Positions 10,383 to 21,589 of a DNA stretch of 64,000 nt are shown piece after piece. The notes under the pieces were generated by a model that saw nothing but the letters and a program-made list of their open reading frames with translations, did no database searches and was not told the DNA's origin. The DNA comes from Taxillus chinensis (taxonomy: Eukaryota > Streptophyta > Magnoliopsida > Santalales > Loranthaceae), in NCBI GenBank assembly GCA_023512835.1, contig CM042088.1:58711579-58775578 (forward strand), given 5' to 3'. Position 1 is the stretch's first letter. Every line of letters starts with the position of its first letter. Made by a program: the position numbers and the translations under genes.

Positions 10383-12430
10383 GCTCTTTCAATTTTAGCT
10401 AAAATAGCGGGTCAATTTTTAAGTTTAATTAAATTTATCCTGATATTATTTTTAGTTGAAATAACAGCCTTAATAAACTTTTAATATTATTATTAAAATA
10501 TTAATTTTTTTTACCACCACAAAATCGCAGGATCAAGTGCAAGGTTGAGGCTGTCGCTCTGCCATCTTCCATCTCTCATCTTCCCAGCAAACAATAAATC
10601 CCACAAAATAATCACACAAACTCAACTCACTCAAAGAAGGATGACTTGGGCACTGGGATGGGCAAAAGAAAAGGGATAAGGGACGTGGGGTCGTGGTGGT
10701 TGTGCTTGGAAGGGGGATTGCTGGGGATTTTATGGGTGGATGTGGGTTAAAAACACCAAACAGCAAATAACGTACGGGATTGTCACTGCTCTAAGAAATA
10801 ATATGTAAACAAAAAAGAAAGGAAAGGAAGAGAGGCAGGATCAATTTCTACGAAACGGGATGGCATTATTTTATTTATAAATGATATTTGGCGAGAGGGA
10901 GAGTCTCGCCAAATCTAGCGAGCGAGAGGTAGTTGGTTAAAATATCCTGTAGCGTTATTGAGTCCAATGTAGAGGGTTTTTTTATTTTTTACTTAAAATT
11001 TATATAAATTTTAGCTAAGTTGAGGCTGGTACTGATGCTCTAATATTTAATGGTAGAGAAATATTTTACTTATAATATTTTGTTGGTTTTTATCAAATTA
11101 TAAGTGGCGTCCGATCAAATCGGCTAATGAAATACTGTCACAATTTTAATCTTTGAATGAATGCCAAAAAAATTATTTAATTATTAAAAAAAATATTTAT
11201 TATTCTTTGCTTTATTATATTTCAAATTGATTTATTAAAGTAATTTTTTTTCCATATTGATTGTTAATCTACCAAACAAATATTACAAAATATTTCTTTG
11301 TAACTTTTTGTAAAATACACCATCAGTCATCACCCAACCAAGCCACGTCTCCACCACCAAAAATAATAAAGTAAAAGAAGTCTTCAATTAAGAATTCCCC
11401 AATAAAGAATCCAAAGAAGTATTCAAAGTTAAGCATATCTCAAAATATCAATCCTCATAAAGTGTGCCCAAAACAGACTTATGTGACAAGTAGTTTCCTT
11501 TTTGGTTTCCATTATGTAGAGAGGAAGAGGCCGAAGCATCTCACCCATGAGACTCAGCAGTCAAAGAATGGGTTGAAGCTCTCTTAAAAAAAATCCTCAA
11601 ATGGTCCAAAAATTCTAAAATCAATTTTAAAAAATATGCCCCAAAAAAAGTCTTGCTCTTTCTCCAAATATCTCCTCTCCTCTTCACCAAATCCCACCAT
11701 CCACATTGAAAGGAAATGATATCCTTTATTTTCCCACACAATCTTATTCCAAATCTTACTCTAATGTCATAATATCTCAAACCCCTTCTCATTCTAAAAT
11801 TATTCTTTCATCCTCTAAATTACCCTTTGCCCAATACATTGAAAAATCAAATAATGAAAATATTTTCTCTATTGAAAATGAATTCTTCACCCCCATTCTA
11901 AAAGACTATATAAACAAAATCCTCCCTCATAGATGGCACTTGAAACCTCAAATCTCAAAATTATTACCATACCATTCTTGAATTAATTGGTTGTGTTATT
12001 TTCAAAGATTTTTTTCAACAAAGAAGAACACAATGTCATTGCATACTTTATACGCAAAATTAAACAAGTTTAACCCCCTCAAATTCAAGTGAAGCTCTCC
12101 ATATTGTCAGAATTCTCCCCACTACCCAAACACCTCTTTCCTTCAATTATTAGGATTACCAACAAGCATGGTTCAATTCCTTTTATCCAAAATTCAAAAC
12201 AAAGCCACTCTTTGCTATTCCTCTTCCACCAAGACTTCAAACCTTCCTTTACCCCTTCTTGGTTCTCACATTGGTGGTCATAGTTTGGACTCATCCCTAA
12301 AATCTTCCCATCATAAGTTTCTGATTCATTTTCTTTTTTCATATCTCATTACCAAATTCCAAAAAAATACATTTTAAGAATTTTTCTTACCAATTCTATT
12401 CTCATTCCATATTCCATGGGTAATAATGCA
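10383..12430. other. AT-rich intergenic DNA with a hairpin and possible degraded MITE
   Basis: No gene is recognised here. The part ending TGATGCTC at about 11040, followed by TAA, resembles one end of another Harbinger-type element whose left end is not clear. A perfect 10-bp inverted repeat, TTTGGCGAGA at 10887-10896 and TCTCGCCAAA at 10904-10913, forms a hairpin. From 11340 to 12430 the sequence is low-complexity plus-strand pyrimidine-rich DNA with only short uninformative frames. Confidence 0.4.
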
Positions 12431-12922
12431 TTGTGTATCACGCCCCGGATTTCCAACCCGAGGAAACCGGCACGTGACTCCCCTTTTACCCACACGGAGG
12501 GCAAAGGGGTTAGGATACAAACCAAGAATTTTACATTTCAAACATCCACAACACATTCAAGCAAGTAATGTTCATAAAAATAATCCAAACCAGTTTATTA
12601 CAATGAATTCTTTCCAATCCCATCCCCACTTGGGGTTACATCGGTCCCATAAAAGAAAACAACATAAATGGAAGAGAGTAAAATGGATAAGGTCTTCCAC
12701 CTTGGTGTATCCACCTAACGCCTGTAAGTCCCTGGAAAACAAGCAAACACGGTAGGAGGGGTGAGCAACCACGGCTCGGTAGGGATCAAGTCTCCCCAAC
12801 CCTTCCCATGCTCCTAGCGGCTACATGCATGTGCACAGGTGTAGTGACGTGTTACAACAATCTCAACAAGCAATATCAAACCACATCGGTAGTCACAATT
12901 ATCCACCACACAAAACACAAGT

Positions 12923-13045
12923 GATTTAACCGCCCTTCAGGCCAAGTTATTTAACCGCCTCTTCAGGCCAAGTTATTTAACCGCCTCTTCAGGCCCTGGT
13001 TTAACCGCCTCTTAGGCAAAGTAGTTTAACCGCCTCTTCAGGCCG
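12923..13045. repeat. Five tandem units with a GCCT-CTTC-AGGC mini-hairpin
   Basis: Units of 22-27 bp, consensus TTTAACCGCCTCTTCAGGCC plus a short spacer. Each folds as GCCT-CTTC-AGGC on either strand; one unit reads CCTCTTAGG. The array lies downstream of the LTR TATA box in element orientation and is therefore probably transcribed. The same array is at 20193-20318. Confidence 0.85.
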
Positions 13046-13819
13046 GATACCACAATCAGGCACACAACTTACACCACAGTCACACAAACATAAAACCAAA
13101 CACTTGGTGTGCACCCGCTCACCAGTGCACAAACCCAGGCCATTCAGGCAATAGAACACACACCCAAGATACATACATACACTAAATCACAAGTCCAGCC
13201 ACACAGGCATATTATCAAACTCGTAATGGGCATATACATACAGCTATATTCACACAGGCATTTCATCGAACACATAGCATGTAATCCACAGAATCACACC
13301 AACATGCCACTGAAGGCCAACATCCATATAGGAGATCACACCTATATGGATTACATATTTATATATAACGGTTATAACCTGAAATCGCCCTGGAACCCTA
13401 GGACGAGAAGGACTTAGGAAGAACGGAACCCCTACCTTAAAACAGATCTTCCTGCTCCCGCACTAAACGCCGTCCTTCCCACGCAAGATGCTCCGGCCCG
13501 CGAAGAACCAAAGAACTCCCCTTCCTTCTCTCTCTCTAGCTCTCTCTCTCTACGACGGCCTGGCAAAGAATCGAAGAGAACCCTAAACCTAAAACAGAGG
13601 GCTTCTCCCTCCTTATATAGCCAACACAACATCAAAACGACGTAGTTTTGATTAAGTGAATCCCAGCATCAAAACGACGTAGTTTTGATCACACAAGTTA
13701 GCACCTTTTCGCACCCCTATAGGCCAAAATACTCGAATTTCAACATGGTCCTTTGGAGAAAGTTCCTTAGAATGTCAAAACCAAGGGAACCATGCAAAAA
13801 TAAGCTCGCACGCCAATTT

Positions 13820-13845
13820 GCACGTGAATTCCCCAATTCACGTGC
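13820..13845. repeat. Perfect CACGTG palindrome in the Tekay-like LTR
   Basis: Eleven-base arms, GCACGTGAATT and AATTCACGTGC, flank a CCCC loop. Two further CACGTG pairs follow near 13918-13950 and 14022. In element orientation they lie upstream of the TATA box, in the promoter part of the LTR. The second LTR repeats it at 21097-21122. Confidence 0.85.
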
Positions 13846-14471
13846 ACCTCCATATGGACTCCAAATGCTCTCAAACTTCACCCCTAGCCTCCTTGCATCA
13901 TTTAGAAGACAATTACACTTGCACGTGAATTGGACCCATATCACGTGCACCTCACATACATGTCCATTTGGCCTGAAACTTCGTGGTAGATAGAGGACAC
14001 CATTCTAAGCATCTTTCCTTTTGCACGTGAATTCATTGGAGTCCATTTACTAGGTCAAAATCTAGAAAAACTCTACTCAGGAGGCAAAACCGACTAACTC
14101 AAGGTACGGGTCCTTACATCCTCTCCCCCCTTAAGACTTTTCGTCCTCGAAAAGAAATGACATAAGAGGAAAACAAACTCAAACTACCCATTTGCCACAC
14201 GGCGAGCCACAACACCCAAATGGGTTGGGTCACACACCACACAAGACAACAAAGACATAACAAGTACCACCATAATCCATAACCACAATAATGCACATAA
14301 CACCACAATAATGCACATAACACATGTCCGCATGGCACGAATACACATCTCAAAGCACATCACAATTAAGCACATGTCTTTAAAAGACAATACAAATACA
14401 TCAACTAATACAAGAAAACACATCACAAGAAAACACATCACTATCCCTTGGCCAATGACCACCTCCCACGC

Positions 14472-14717
14472 TTAAGATTGTTCGTCCTCGAACAAGTCCA
14501 GGTCTTGCTCCCGCATCACGGACTCACGTTCCCATGTCTCCTCCTCAATGCCACGGTGTTGCCACGGCACGCGAACCAAAGGAATAGCACGACCACGCAA
14601 TAGCTTCTCGCGCCGATCGAGGATACGGATAGGGGCCTCAATGACGGACATGTCATCCTCAATGTCCAACGTCCCCCAATCAATCACATGAGTGGGGTCG
14701 GGGTGATACTTCCGCAT
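14472..14717 (-). pseudogene. Chromodomain at the pol C-terminus (Tekay-like element)
   Basis: The segment IEAPIRILDRREKLLRG followed by IPLVRVPWQHRGIEEETWE has the usual form of a chromovirus C-terminal chromodomain. This domain directs integration to chromatin carrying particular histone marks. It is frame-shifted from integrase near 14690-14720 and ends shortly before the polypurine tract. Confidence 0.8.
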
Positions 14718-15640
14718 GCCGGGACACGTGAAACACGTTGTGCACTCGACTCGGCCCGCGGTGGTAACGCTAACCGGTAGGCCACAGGCCCTACACGATC
14801 CAGAATCTCAAAAGGACCAATAAACCGCGGAGATAGCTTGGAACCTCGCCCAAACCGTCGATGTCCACGACGTGGAGAGACACGAAGGAACACATGATCA
14901 CCAACAGAAAACTCCAAAGGTCGCCGCTGCTGATCCGCATAAGATTTCTGCCGACTCTGAGCTGACAACAAACGCTGACGAATCAACTTGACCTTCTCAG
15001 TAGCCTCTTGAACCAACTGTGGCCCCAAGAGAGCTGTCTCCCCCACCTCGGTCCAACACAAAGGTGACCGACACGGCCGTCCGTACAACGCCTCAAAAGG
15101 AGCCATCCCAATGGATGCCTGGTAACTGTTGTTGTAGGCAAACTCCACCAAAGGAAGGTGAGTTGCCCACGAACCCCCGAAATCTAACACACAGGCCCGT
15201 AACATGTCCTCCAACGTCCGATTCGTCCTCTCTGTCCTGGCCGTCGGTCTCAGGGTGAAAGGCTGTACTCGGGTGAAGCTTGGTCCCCATAGCCTCCTTG
15301 CAAACCGGCCCCAAAACGGGAGGTGAACCTCGAATCCCGGTCCGAGACAACCGATGAGGGTACGCCATGCATTCTCACAATCTCGTTCATGTATAGTGAC
15401 TCAAGGTCCCAATAGAGTCCCGCTCGCGAACAAGCAAGGAAATGGGCCGACTTTGTGAGTCGATCCACAATCACCCAAATCATATCCTTCCTCCCGGTGG
15501 TGGGTGGAAGACCGATCCCAAAATCCATCGCGATATGGTCCCACTTCCATTCTGCTATGGGCAAGGGCCGTAACATGCCCGCCGGCCGCCGATGCTCGGC
15601 CTTCACCCTGGCCGACACGTGAGGCACCGCGAAACAAAGG
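14684..15640 (-). pseudogene. Integrase of the Tekay-like element, frameshifted
   Basis: Integrase core and C-terminal parts are spread over several frames. HIAMDFGIGLPPTTGRKDMIWVIVDRLTKSAHF (near 15400-15560, with a shift inside) carries the first Asp. VVSDRDSRFTSRF near 15300 carries the second. FHPETDGQ near 15250 precedes the Glu. The region LVEFAYNNSYQASIGMAPFEALYGRPCRSPLCW continues at 14684-15214. Breaks near 15250-15370 and 15210 separate the pieces. Confidence 0.82.
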
Positions 15641-15899
15641 CAGCTACATCGCGTTTCATCCCAGGCCACCAAAAATGTCCCCGAAGCGCATGGTACATCT
15701 TCGTACCCCCTGGATGCACAAAGAACTCTAGATTGGTGAAACTCCCTCATCACCTCATCCCTGAGGGAAGAAGCTACTACCAACCGCCCCTGAAACGACA
15801 ACTCATGCTCGGGACCCTCTGTCCAGTTCCCAGGATAGCTCCCCGGCCTCAATACGGGCACGGAGAACCTCACACTCAATGTCACCCAGTTGTTCCTCC

Positions 15900-16694
15900 C
15901 GGATGCGCCGGTACAACTCAGCACTACCACCAAAGGACTCAGGACTGTCCCACCATCACGAACAACATGCCGCACTCGCAACGTCGCCAACTGCTCCATC
16001 GGCTTCCACTCTCTCACGGCCACCTCAGCTTTCCCTTTTCTGCTCAATGCATCGGCCACAACATTACCCTTGCCCGGGGTATAGGCAAGAGTAAAGTCAA
16101 AGGTCTGCAAATACTCCACCCATCTCCTTTGCCTCAAATTCAAGTCCTTCGAGTAAAGATGTACCGAAGGCTCTTGTGATCCGAGAACACCACAAACTTC
16201 TCCCCCCAAGAGGTAATGCTGCCAACTCTTCAGGGCGAAGATGACGGCCGCTAACTCAAGGTCATGAGTAGGGTAATTCTGCTCATGAGGCTTCACTGCC
16301 TTGACCCATAAGCCACCACACCGTGCTCCCGCATAAGCACACACCCCAAACCAACCCTGGACGCATCACGGTATACTTCATATGGAATATCCTCCCGAGG
16401 TAACCTCAACACCGGCGCAGTGGTCAAACGGGTTTTGAGAGTCTCAAACGCCCGCCGGCACTTGTCCGTCCACTCAAATTTCACTCCTTTCCTAGTCAAC
16501 GCCGTCATAGGAGGCGCCAAACGGGAGAACCCCTCGACAAAACGACGATAGTACCCCGCTAAGCCAAGAAAGCTACGGATCTCAAAAACGTTGGTTGGCC
16601 TCGCCCACGATGTCACGGCCTCAATCTTGGCTGGGTCCACCCTAACTCCCTCAGTGACACCACGTGGCCAAGAAAGTGAACCTCCTACGGCCAA
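15900..16694 (-). pseudogene. RT end and RNase H of the Tekay-like element, frameshifted
   Basis: [23 protein letters not shown] and [15 protein letters not shown] are the RT connection; [17 protein letters not shown] begins RNase H (an Asp-Ala-Ser motif). RNase H continues in another frame with [26 protein letters not shown] and LRQRRWVEYLQTFDFTLAYTPGKGN, then VVADALSRKG. Breaks occur near 16340 and inside the domain, so no continuous product is possible. Confidence 0.83.
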
Positions 16695-16733
16695 AACTCA
16701 CACTTGCTAAACTTAGCAAACATGGCTGGTCCC

Positions 16734-17247
16734 TCAAGGTTTGCAACATCTTGTTGCCAAGTGCTCCACATGCTCCTTCTCGGTCTTGGAATACACCAAG
16801 ATATCGTCGATAAACACCACCACGAACGAGTCTAAGTATGGGGCAAAGACTTGGTTCATCAAATGCATGAACATCGCTGGCGCATTAGTGAGCCCGAAAG
16901 GCATCACTACCCACTCATAATGCCCATACCTGCACCGAAAAGCCGTCTTAGGGATGTCCTCCTCCCTAACCCTGAACTGGTGATACCCCGACCGTAAATC
17001 TATCTTGGAAAACCACCTGGGCCCCACTCAATTGGTCAAACAGGTCATCTATCCGAGGCAACGGGTACTTGTTCTTCACGATCCATCGAATTCGGCTTCT
17101 CGTAGTCGATGCGAGACGAAGTGTGCCATCGGCCTTCTTAGCAAAGAGCACCGGAGCACCCCAAGGTGAGGTACTCGGTCCGATATACCCCTGGCCCACC
17201 AACTCCTCGATTTGCCTCTGCAGCTCCCTCGGCTCGGCTGGCCCCAT
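16734..17247 (-). pseudogene. Reverse transcriptase core of the Tekay-like element
   Basis: The active-site block [13 protein letters not shown] (the FIDD form of YxDD) lies near 16800-16840. Upstream are [20 protein letters not shown] and [10 protein letters not shown]. The N-terminal fingers read [34 protein letters not shown]. At least two frame changes separate these blocks, near 16966-17027 and near 16700. Confidence 0.85.
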
Positions 17248-17830
17248 ACGATATGCTTACTTGGGAAATCGGACTGTCCCCGCACCAACTCAATGGTGAA
17301 CTCCACACTCCTCTTAGGTGGCAAACTCCTCAACTGCTCAGGAAAAACATCTTGAAATTGGTCCACAACAGCGGGCCACACCCTCTTTTCCACCTTACCC
17401 TCCTCAGCAAAGGTCAGGGCTGCTAACCTGTGGGTAATGGCACCCCACCGGTCCAACACTGGCCCGGCCCGACTCGCCTCACAATCCCACTCCCCCTGCA
17501 GGGTGCAAGAGGTCCCTGCAGGTGTCACGAAGGTCACACGCCGCCGATAACAATCTATCTTGGCCTGGAAAGCCATAAGCCAATCCATACCCAAGATCAG
17601 GTCAAACGTCCTCAAAGGCATCACATGCAAGTCAAAACTCGGCTCCACCTCGCCTATGGTTAACACACGGTCACGACACACTCGCCGTACCTCAATCATG
17701 CCTCCTACCGGAGACTCCACAACTAGGGGCCTCGCGGCCTCCACACAGGCTAACCCCAAGCCGTCTATTACAAGCTCAAGAACAAACGAACATGATGCAC
17801 CCGTATCGAAAAGAACGAGAAGCTAATGTA
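17248..17830 (-). pseudogene. Aspartic protease of the Tekay-like element
   Basis: The minus strand reads FDTGASCSFV near 17780-17810, the retropepsin DTG(A/S) catalytic motif, and continues through FDLILGMDWLMAFQAKIDCYRRRVTF, a typical protease-RT linker of chromoviruses. It processes the polyprotein in active elements. A frame change separates it from the RT region. Confidence 0.82.
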
Positions 17831-18117
17831 CGGGAGATCAAGAGGGTACCTCTAACCACCGATGGTCCTGCTCCACCCTCGGTGGTGGGGGTGGTAGCTC
17901 GGCCTCCTCCTGGTATGTCGCCTCAGGCGCAAACACCCTCCCTTGGCCCGTGCCACCTGGTCGGCTCACTCACCTGGACGCTTCCCGCTAAGGTTGCCTC
18001 CAGCCTCGGTCTGCTGCCGTTCCGGCCTCCCCTTGGGGTCGGGTCGACTAGATCCTGCCTGGTGGGGCCCGCCACCGACGTGCGGGTCTCTCTCTGGCTG
18101 GTGCACGAAAGCTAGCA

Positions 18118-19277
18118 TCACTCCTCACGCCGGACGCCGCGCCCCCTGTTCCCCTGTTGCCACTCCCTGCAAACCCGGCGCAAATGACCCTCTCGTCCGC
18201 AGTTGTTGCATCGCCGATCCTTCTTGGGGCACTCCCCTTTGAAGTGACCCCGCTCTCCACAAGACGGTGGCATCCGCTCGGTAGACTCCCAGATGGACCA
18301 CCCCTGTCTTCCGCCGCCAAAGGTGAACCTCCCAGGGTTCACGGATGTCCGACCCCGACCGCGAAAAGAAACTCGCTATCCCTCTCCTCCGTCTTGAGCC
18401 TCTTGGACCCTGCATCTCGATCAGGCCCACTCGCAATCGGCGCCCCCGATGGGCCCGCCTCCCATCATCCGATTCTCTCTCGGCTATACGGGCCGTCTCC
18501 ACGGCCTCGGCATAGGTCCTCAAGCGTAGAATCGCCACCCTCTCCCTAAGGGCTGGCCTGAGACCCAAGGTGAACTTGTGGGCCTTCAGGTCCTCCCCTT
18601 ACCACGGTCTCAGGAGCAAACCTACTCAATCTCCGGAACTCCCGCTCATACTCAGGTACCGTCTTTGATCCTTGCTTCAGGCTGCCAAATTCTTCCCTCT
18701 TCCGCCATCTCACCGATTCCTGGGAAGAACTCATCTTGGAAGAGTTGCAAGAACTCCTCCCAAAACATGAGTTGCACCGCACGGCTCCCCGCAACACTCG
18801 TCCACCACTCCAAAGCGTCCCCTTCCAGCGCCAGTGCGGCCGCACCTTATCCTCCTCCCGGGGCAGGAGAAAGGAGAACACATGCTCAATCTGCCTCAAC
18901 CATCGCTCGCCTACCACGGGATCTTCCCCCCCCCCTTAAATCGCGGAGGTTGTTCCTTTCGGAACCGTGTCACCACGTCATCCTCTGCACGGTTCGGTAC
19001 ACCACCCAGCGAACTCTCACGCTCACGAGGCAGCTCTCCCACTGGTGGTGGTGGTGGTGGCACCACCTGCTTGTCTTTGCCACCTCACGGCGCACCTCCT
19101 CCCGAACGTCCTGCCGGAGTCCCTCCCGTAGCTCTCGTACCTCCAGCCGGATGCCTTCTTGTAGCCGTGCCGGTAACAACGCATGCCCTCCAACGGATGG
19201 TCCCGCTCCCGGACCCTCATGGGCAGATGACTCATCGCCCATCGCCCGGACGCACGTGTCACTCTCCTCGGTGGCAT
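18118..19277 (-). pseudogene. gag of the Tekay-like element (capsid and zinc knuckle), frameshifted
   Basis: The probable start is the ATG complementary to 19275-19277 (MPPRRVTRASGRWAMSHLP). A charged N-terminus (EGIRLEVRELREGLRQDVREEV, from another frame) and a decayed capsid follow. The nucleocapsid near 18150-18240 has a CCHC zinc knuckle, CNNCGREGHLRRVC (C-x2-C-x4-H-x4-C), preceded by a second, incomplete knuckle (CGERGHFKGEC). Gag packages element RNA. Shifts near 18560 and 18950-19000 break it. Confidence 0.83.
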
Positions 19278-19706
19278 TCTTACTACATGAAGTAAGATGC
19301 ACAAACGTCGAACGCGTTTGACTACTAACAAGTTGACTACCTCTACCTCATTATCAAGTCAAGCCGTACATGGCATTACACACATTTTAACCATTGCATC
19401 AATCAATATTGCACACAAGACAGTCCACATTGTAGTCATACCCAAGGCATGCTAAGAATATTCAGAGTTGCACGCTCACACATAATCATGTTATGCACAT
19501 CCTTCACACATGACAACAAATGTAACTAGTGCCCTAATGCCAATGCATGCAAATCCTACCACAAGACCGGATTACCCTAAGTACACCTTGGAGGCTCAAA
19601 GAGGACCATGTTGATCAGGCATGTCCCTCCAGGCTCCTCCAAAGGACTCAAGATAACCAAGTCCGCCCACTACCCTAGGCCAACTAGACCATGCTCGATA
19701 CCATAT
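19278..19706 (-). other. Tekay-like element leader and primer binding site
   Basis: Non-coding leader between the 5' LTR and gag. At 19690-19704 CCATGCTCGATACCA on the plus strand gives TGGTATCGAGCATGG in element orientation. This largely matches the complement of the initiator methionine tRNA 3' end and lies 2-3 bases from the LTR. Confidence 0.8.
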
Positions 19707-21394
19707 TATCACGCCCGGATTTCCAACCCGAGGAAACCGGCACGTGACTCCCCTTTTACCCACACGGAGGGCAAAGGGGTTAGGATACAAACCAAGAATT
19801 TTACATTTCAAACATCCACAACACATTCAAGCAAGTAATGTTCATAAAAATAATCCAAACCAGTTTATTTCAACGAATTCTTTCCAATCCCATCCCCACT
19901 TGGGGTTACATCAGTTCCCATAAAAGAAAACAACATAAATGGAAGAGAGTAAAATGGATAAGGTCTTCCACCTTGGTGTATCCACCTAACGCCTGTAAGT
20001 CCCTGGAAAACAAGCAAACACAAGAGGAGGGGTGAGCAACCACGGCTCAGTAGGGATCAAGTCTCCCCAACCCTTCCCATGCTCCTAGCGGCTACATGCA
20101 TGTGCACAGGTGTAGTGACGTGTTACAACAATCTCAACAAGCAATATCAAACCACATCGGTAGTCACAATTATCCACCACACAAAACACAAGTGATTTAA
20201 CCGCCTCTTCAGGCCAAGTTATTTAACCGCCTCTTCAGGCCAAGTGATTTAACCGCCTCTTCAGCCCACTGGTTTAACCGCCTCTTAGGCAAAGTAGTTT
20301 AACCGCCTCTTCAGGCCAGATACCACAATCAGGCACACAACTTACACCACAGTCACACAAACATAAAACCAAACACTTGGTGTGCACCCGCTCACCAGTG
20401 CACAAACCCAGCCATTCAGGCAATAGAACACACACCCAAAGATACATACATACACTAAATCACAAGTCCAGGCCACACAGGCATATTATCAAACTCGTAA
20501 TGGGCATATACATACAGCTATATTCACACAGGCATTTCATCGAACACATAGCATGTAATCCACGGAATCACACCAACATGCCACTGAAGGCCAACATCCA
20601 TATAGGAGATCACACCTATATGGATTACATATTTATATATAACGATTATAACCAGAAATCTGCCCTGGAACCCTAGGGCGAGAGAAGGACTTAGGAAGAA
20701 CAGAACCCCTACCTTAAAACAGATCTTCCCTGCTCCCGCACTAAACGCCGTCCTTCCCACGCAAGATGCTCCGGCCCGGCAAAGAACCAAAGAACTCCCC
20801 TTCCTTCTCTCTCTCTAGCTCTCTCTCTCTACGACGGCCGCAAAGAATCGAAGAGAACCCTAAACCTAAAACAGAGGGCTTCTCCTCCTTATATAGCCAA
20901 CACAACATCAAAACGACGTAGTTTTGATTAAGTGAATCCCAGCATCAAAACGACGTAGTTTTGATCACACAAGTTAGCACCTTTTCGCACCCCTATAGGC
21001 CAAAATACTCGGAATTTCAACATGGTCCTTTGGAGAAAGTTCCTTAGAATGTCAAAACCAAGGGAACCATGCAAAAATAAGCTCGCACGCCAATTTGCAC
21101 GTGAATTCCCCAATTCACGTGCACCTCCATATGGACTCCAAATGCTCTCAAACTTCACCCCTAGCCTCCTTGCATCATTTAGAAGACAATTACACTTGCA
21201 CGTGAATTGGACCCATATCACGTGCACCTCACATACATGTCCATTTGGCCTGAAACTTGTGGTAGATAGAGGACACCATTCTAAGCATCTTTCCTTTTGC
21301 ACGTGAATTCATTGGAGTCCATTTACTAGGTCAAAATCTAGAAAAACTCTACTCAGGAGGCAAAACCGACTAACTCAAGGTACGGGTCCTTACA
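19707..21394 (-). repeat. 5' LTR of the Tekay-like element
   Basis: 1688 bp. Aligned by eye with 12436-14118 it differs at roughly two to three dozen positions, and many of these are single-base insertions or deletions in short homopolymers. It contains the same hairpin array (20193-20318), CACGTG palindrome (21097-21122) and TATA box (complement of about 20888-20896). The TSD copy TTGTG follows at 21395-21399. Confidence 0.92.
20193..20318. repeat. Second copy of the five-unit mini-hairpin array
   Basis: Same unit (TTTAACCGCCTCTTCAGGCC) and order as at 12923-13045, including the shortened fourth unit CCTCTTAGG. Unit-level differences from the other copy are single bases, so the array was copied as a whole with the LTR. 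Confidence 0.85.
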
Positions 21395-21455
21395 TTGTGT
21401 CTAAAGGGAAGGTAAATAGACTCTTTTCGCAAAAGCTAATGATCGATAACTGGTG

Positions 21456-21458
<3 letters not shown>

Positions 21459-21519
<61 letters not shown>
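21459..21519. repeat. (TA)n(CA)n microsatellite
   Basis: A run of TA repeats passes directly into CA repeats between the Tekay-like element and the next gypsy element. Dinucleotide arrays like this are slippage-prone and polymorphic. Confidence 0.9.
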
Positions 21520-21589
21520 TACACAAAACAACAAGGTTAACTACCTCAATGCATGATGAAGATCTTGACATCCTTCCCACCTTAGGACC

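Larger units (their letters stand above)
12436..14118 (-). repeat. 3' LTR of the Tekay-like element
   Basis: 1683 bp, nearly identical to 19707-21394. In element orientation it has CACGTG palindromes near its start, a TATA box (complement of 13611-13620), a CT/GA-rich leader, and the five-unit hairpin array at 12923-13045. It meets the polypurine tract (complement of 14119-14132) at TGTAAGGACCCG. Confidence 0.92.
12436..21394 (-). mobile_element. Full-length Tekay-like chromovirus with 5-bp TSD
   Basis: A complete Ty3/gypsy element of 8959 bp on the minus strand. LTRs lie at 12436-14118 and 19707-21394, and TTGTG flanks it on both sides (12431-12435 and 21395-21399). In element order: 5' LTR, primer binding site (TGGTATCGAGCATGG, complement of 19690-19704), gag, protease, RT, RNase H, integrase, chromodomain, polypurine tract, 3' LTR. 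The LTRs start TGTAAGG and end GTGATA rather than CA. The chromodomain and long LTRs suggest the Tekay/Del lineage. The coding part is broken by many frameshifts although the LTRs are nearly identical. Confidence 0.93.

Noticed and set aside
10383..11040. A second complete MITE next to the first
   Set aside because: Only the right end (TGATGCTC plus TAA) is convincing; the left terminus does not match.
12923..13045. CRISPR-like regularly spaced repeats
   Set aside because: Spacers are only a few bases and nearly identical, the array is duplicated with the LTR, and the genome is a plant.
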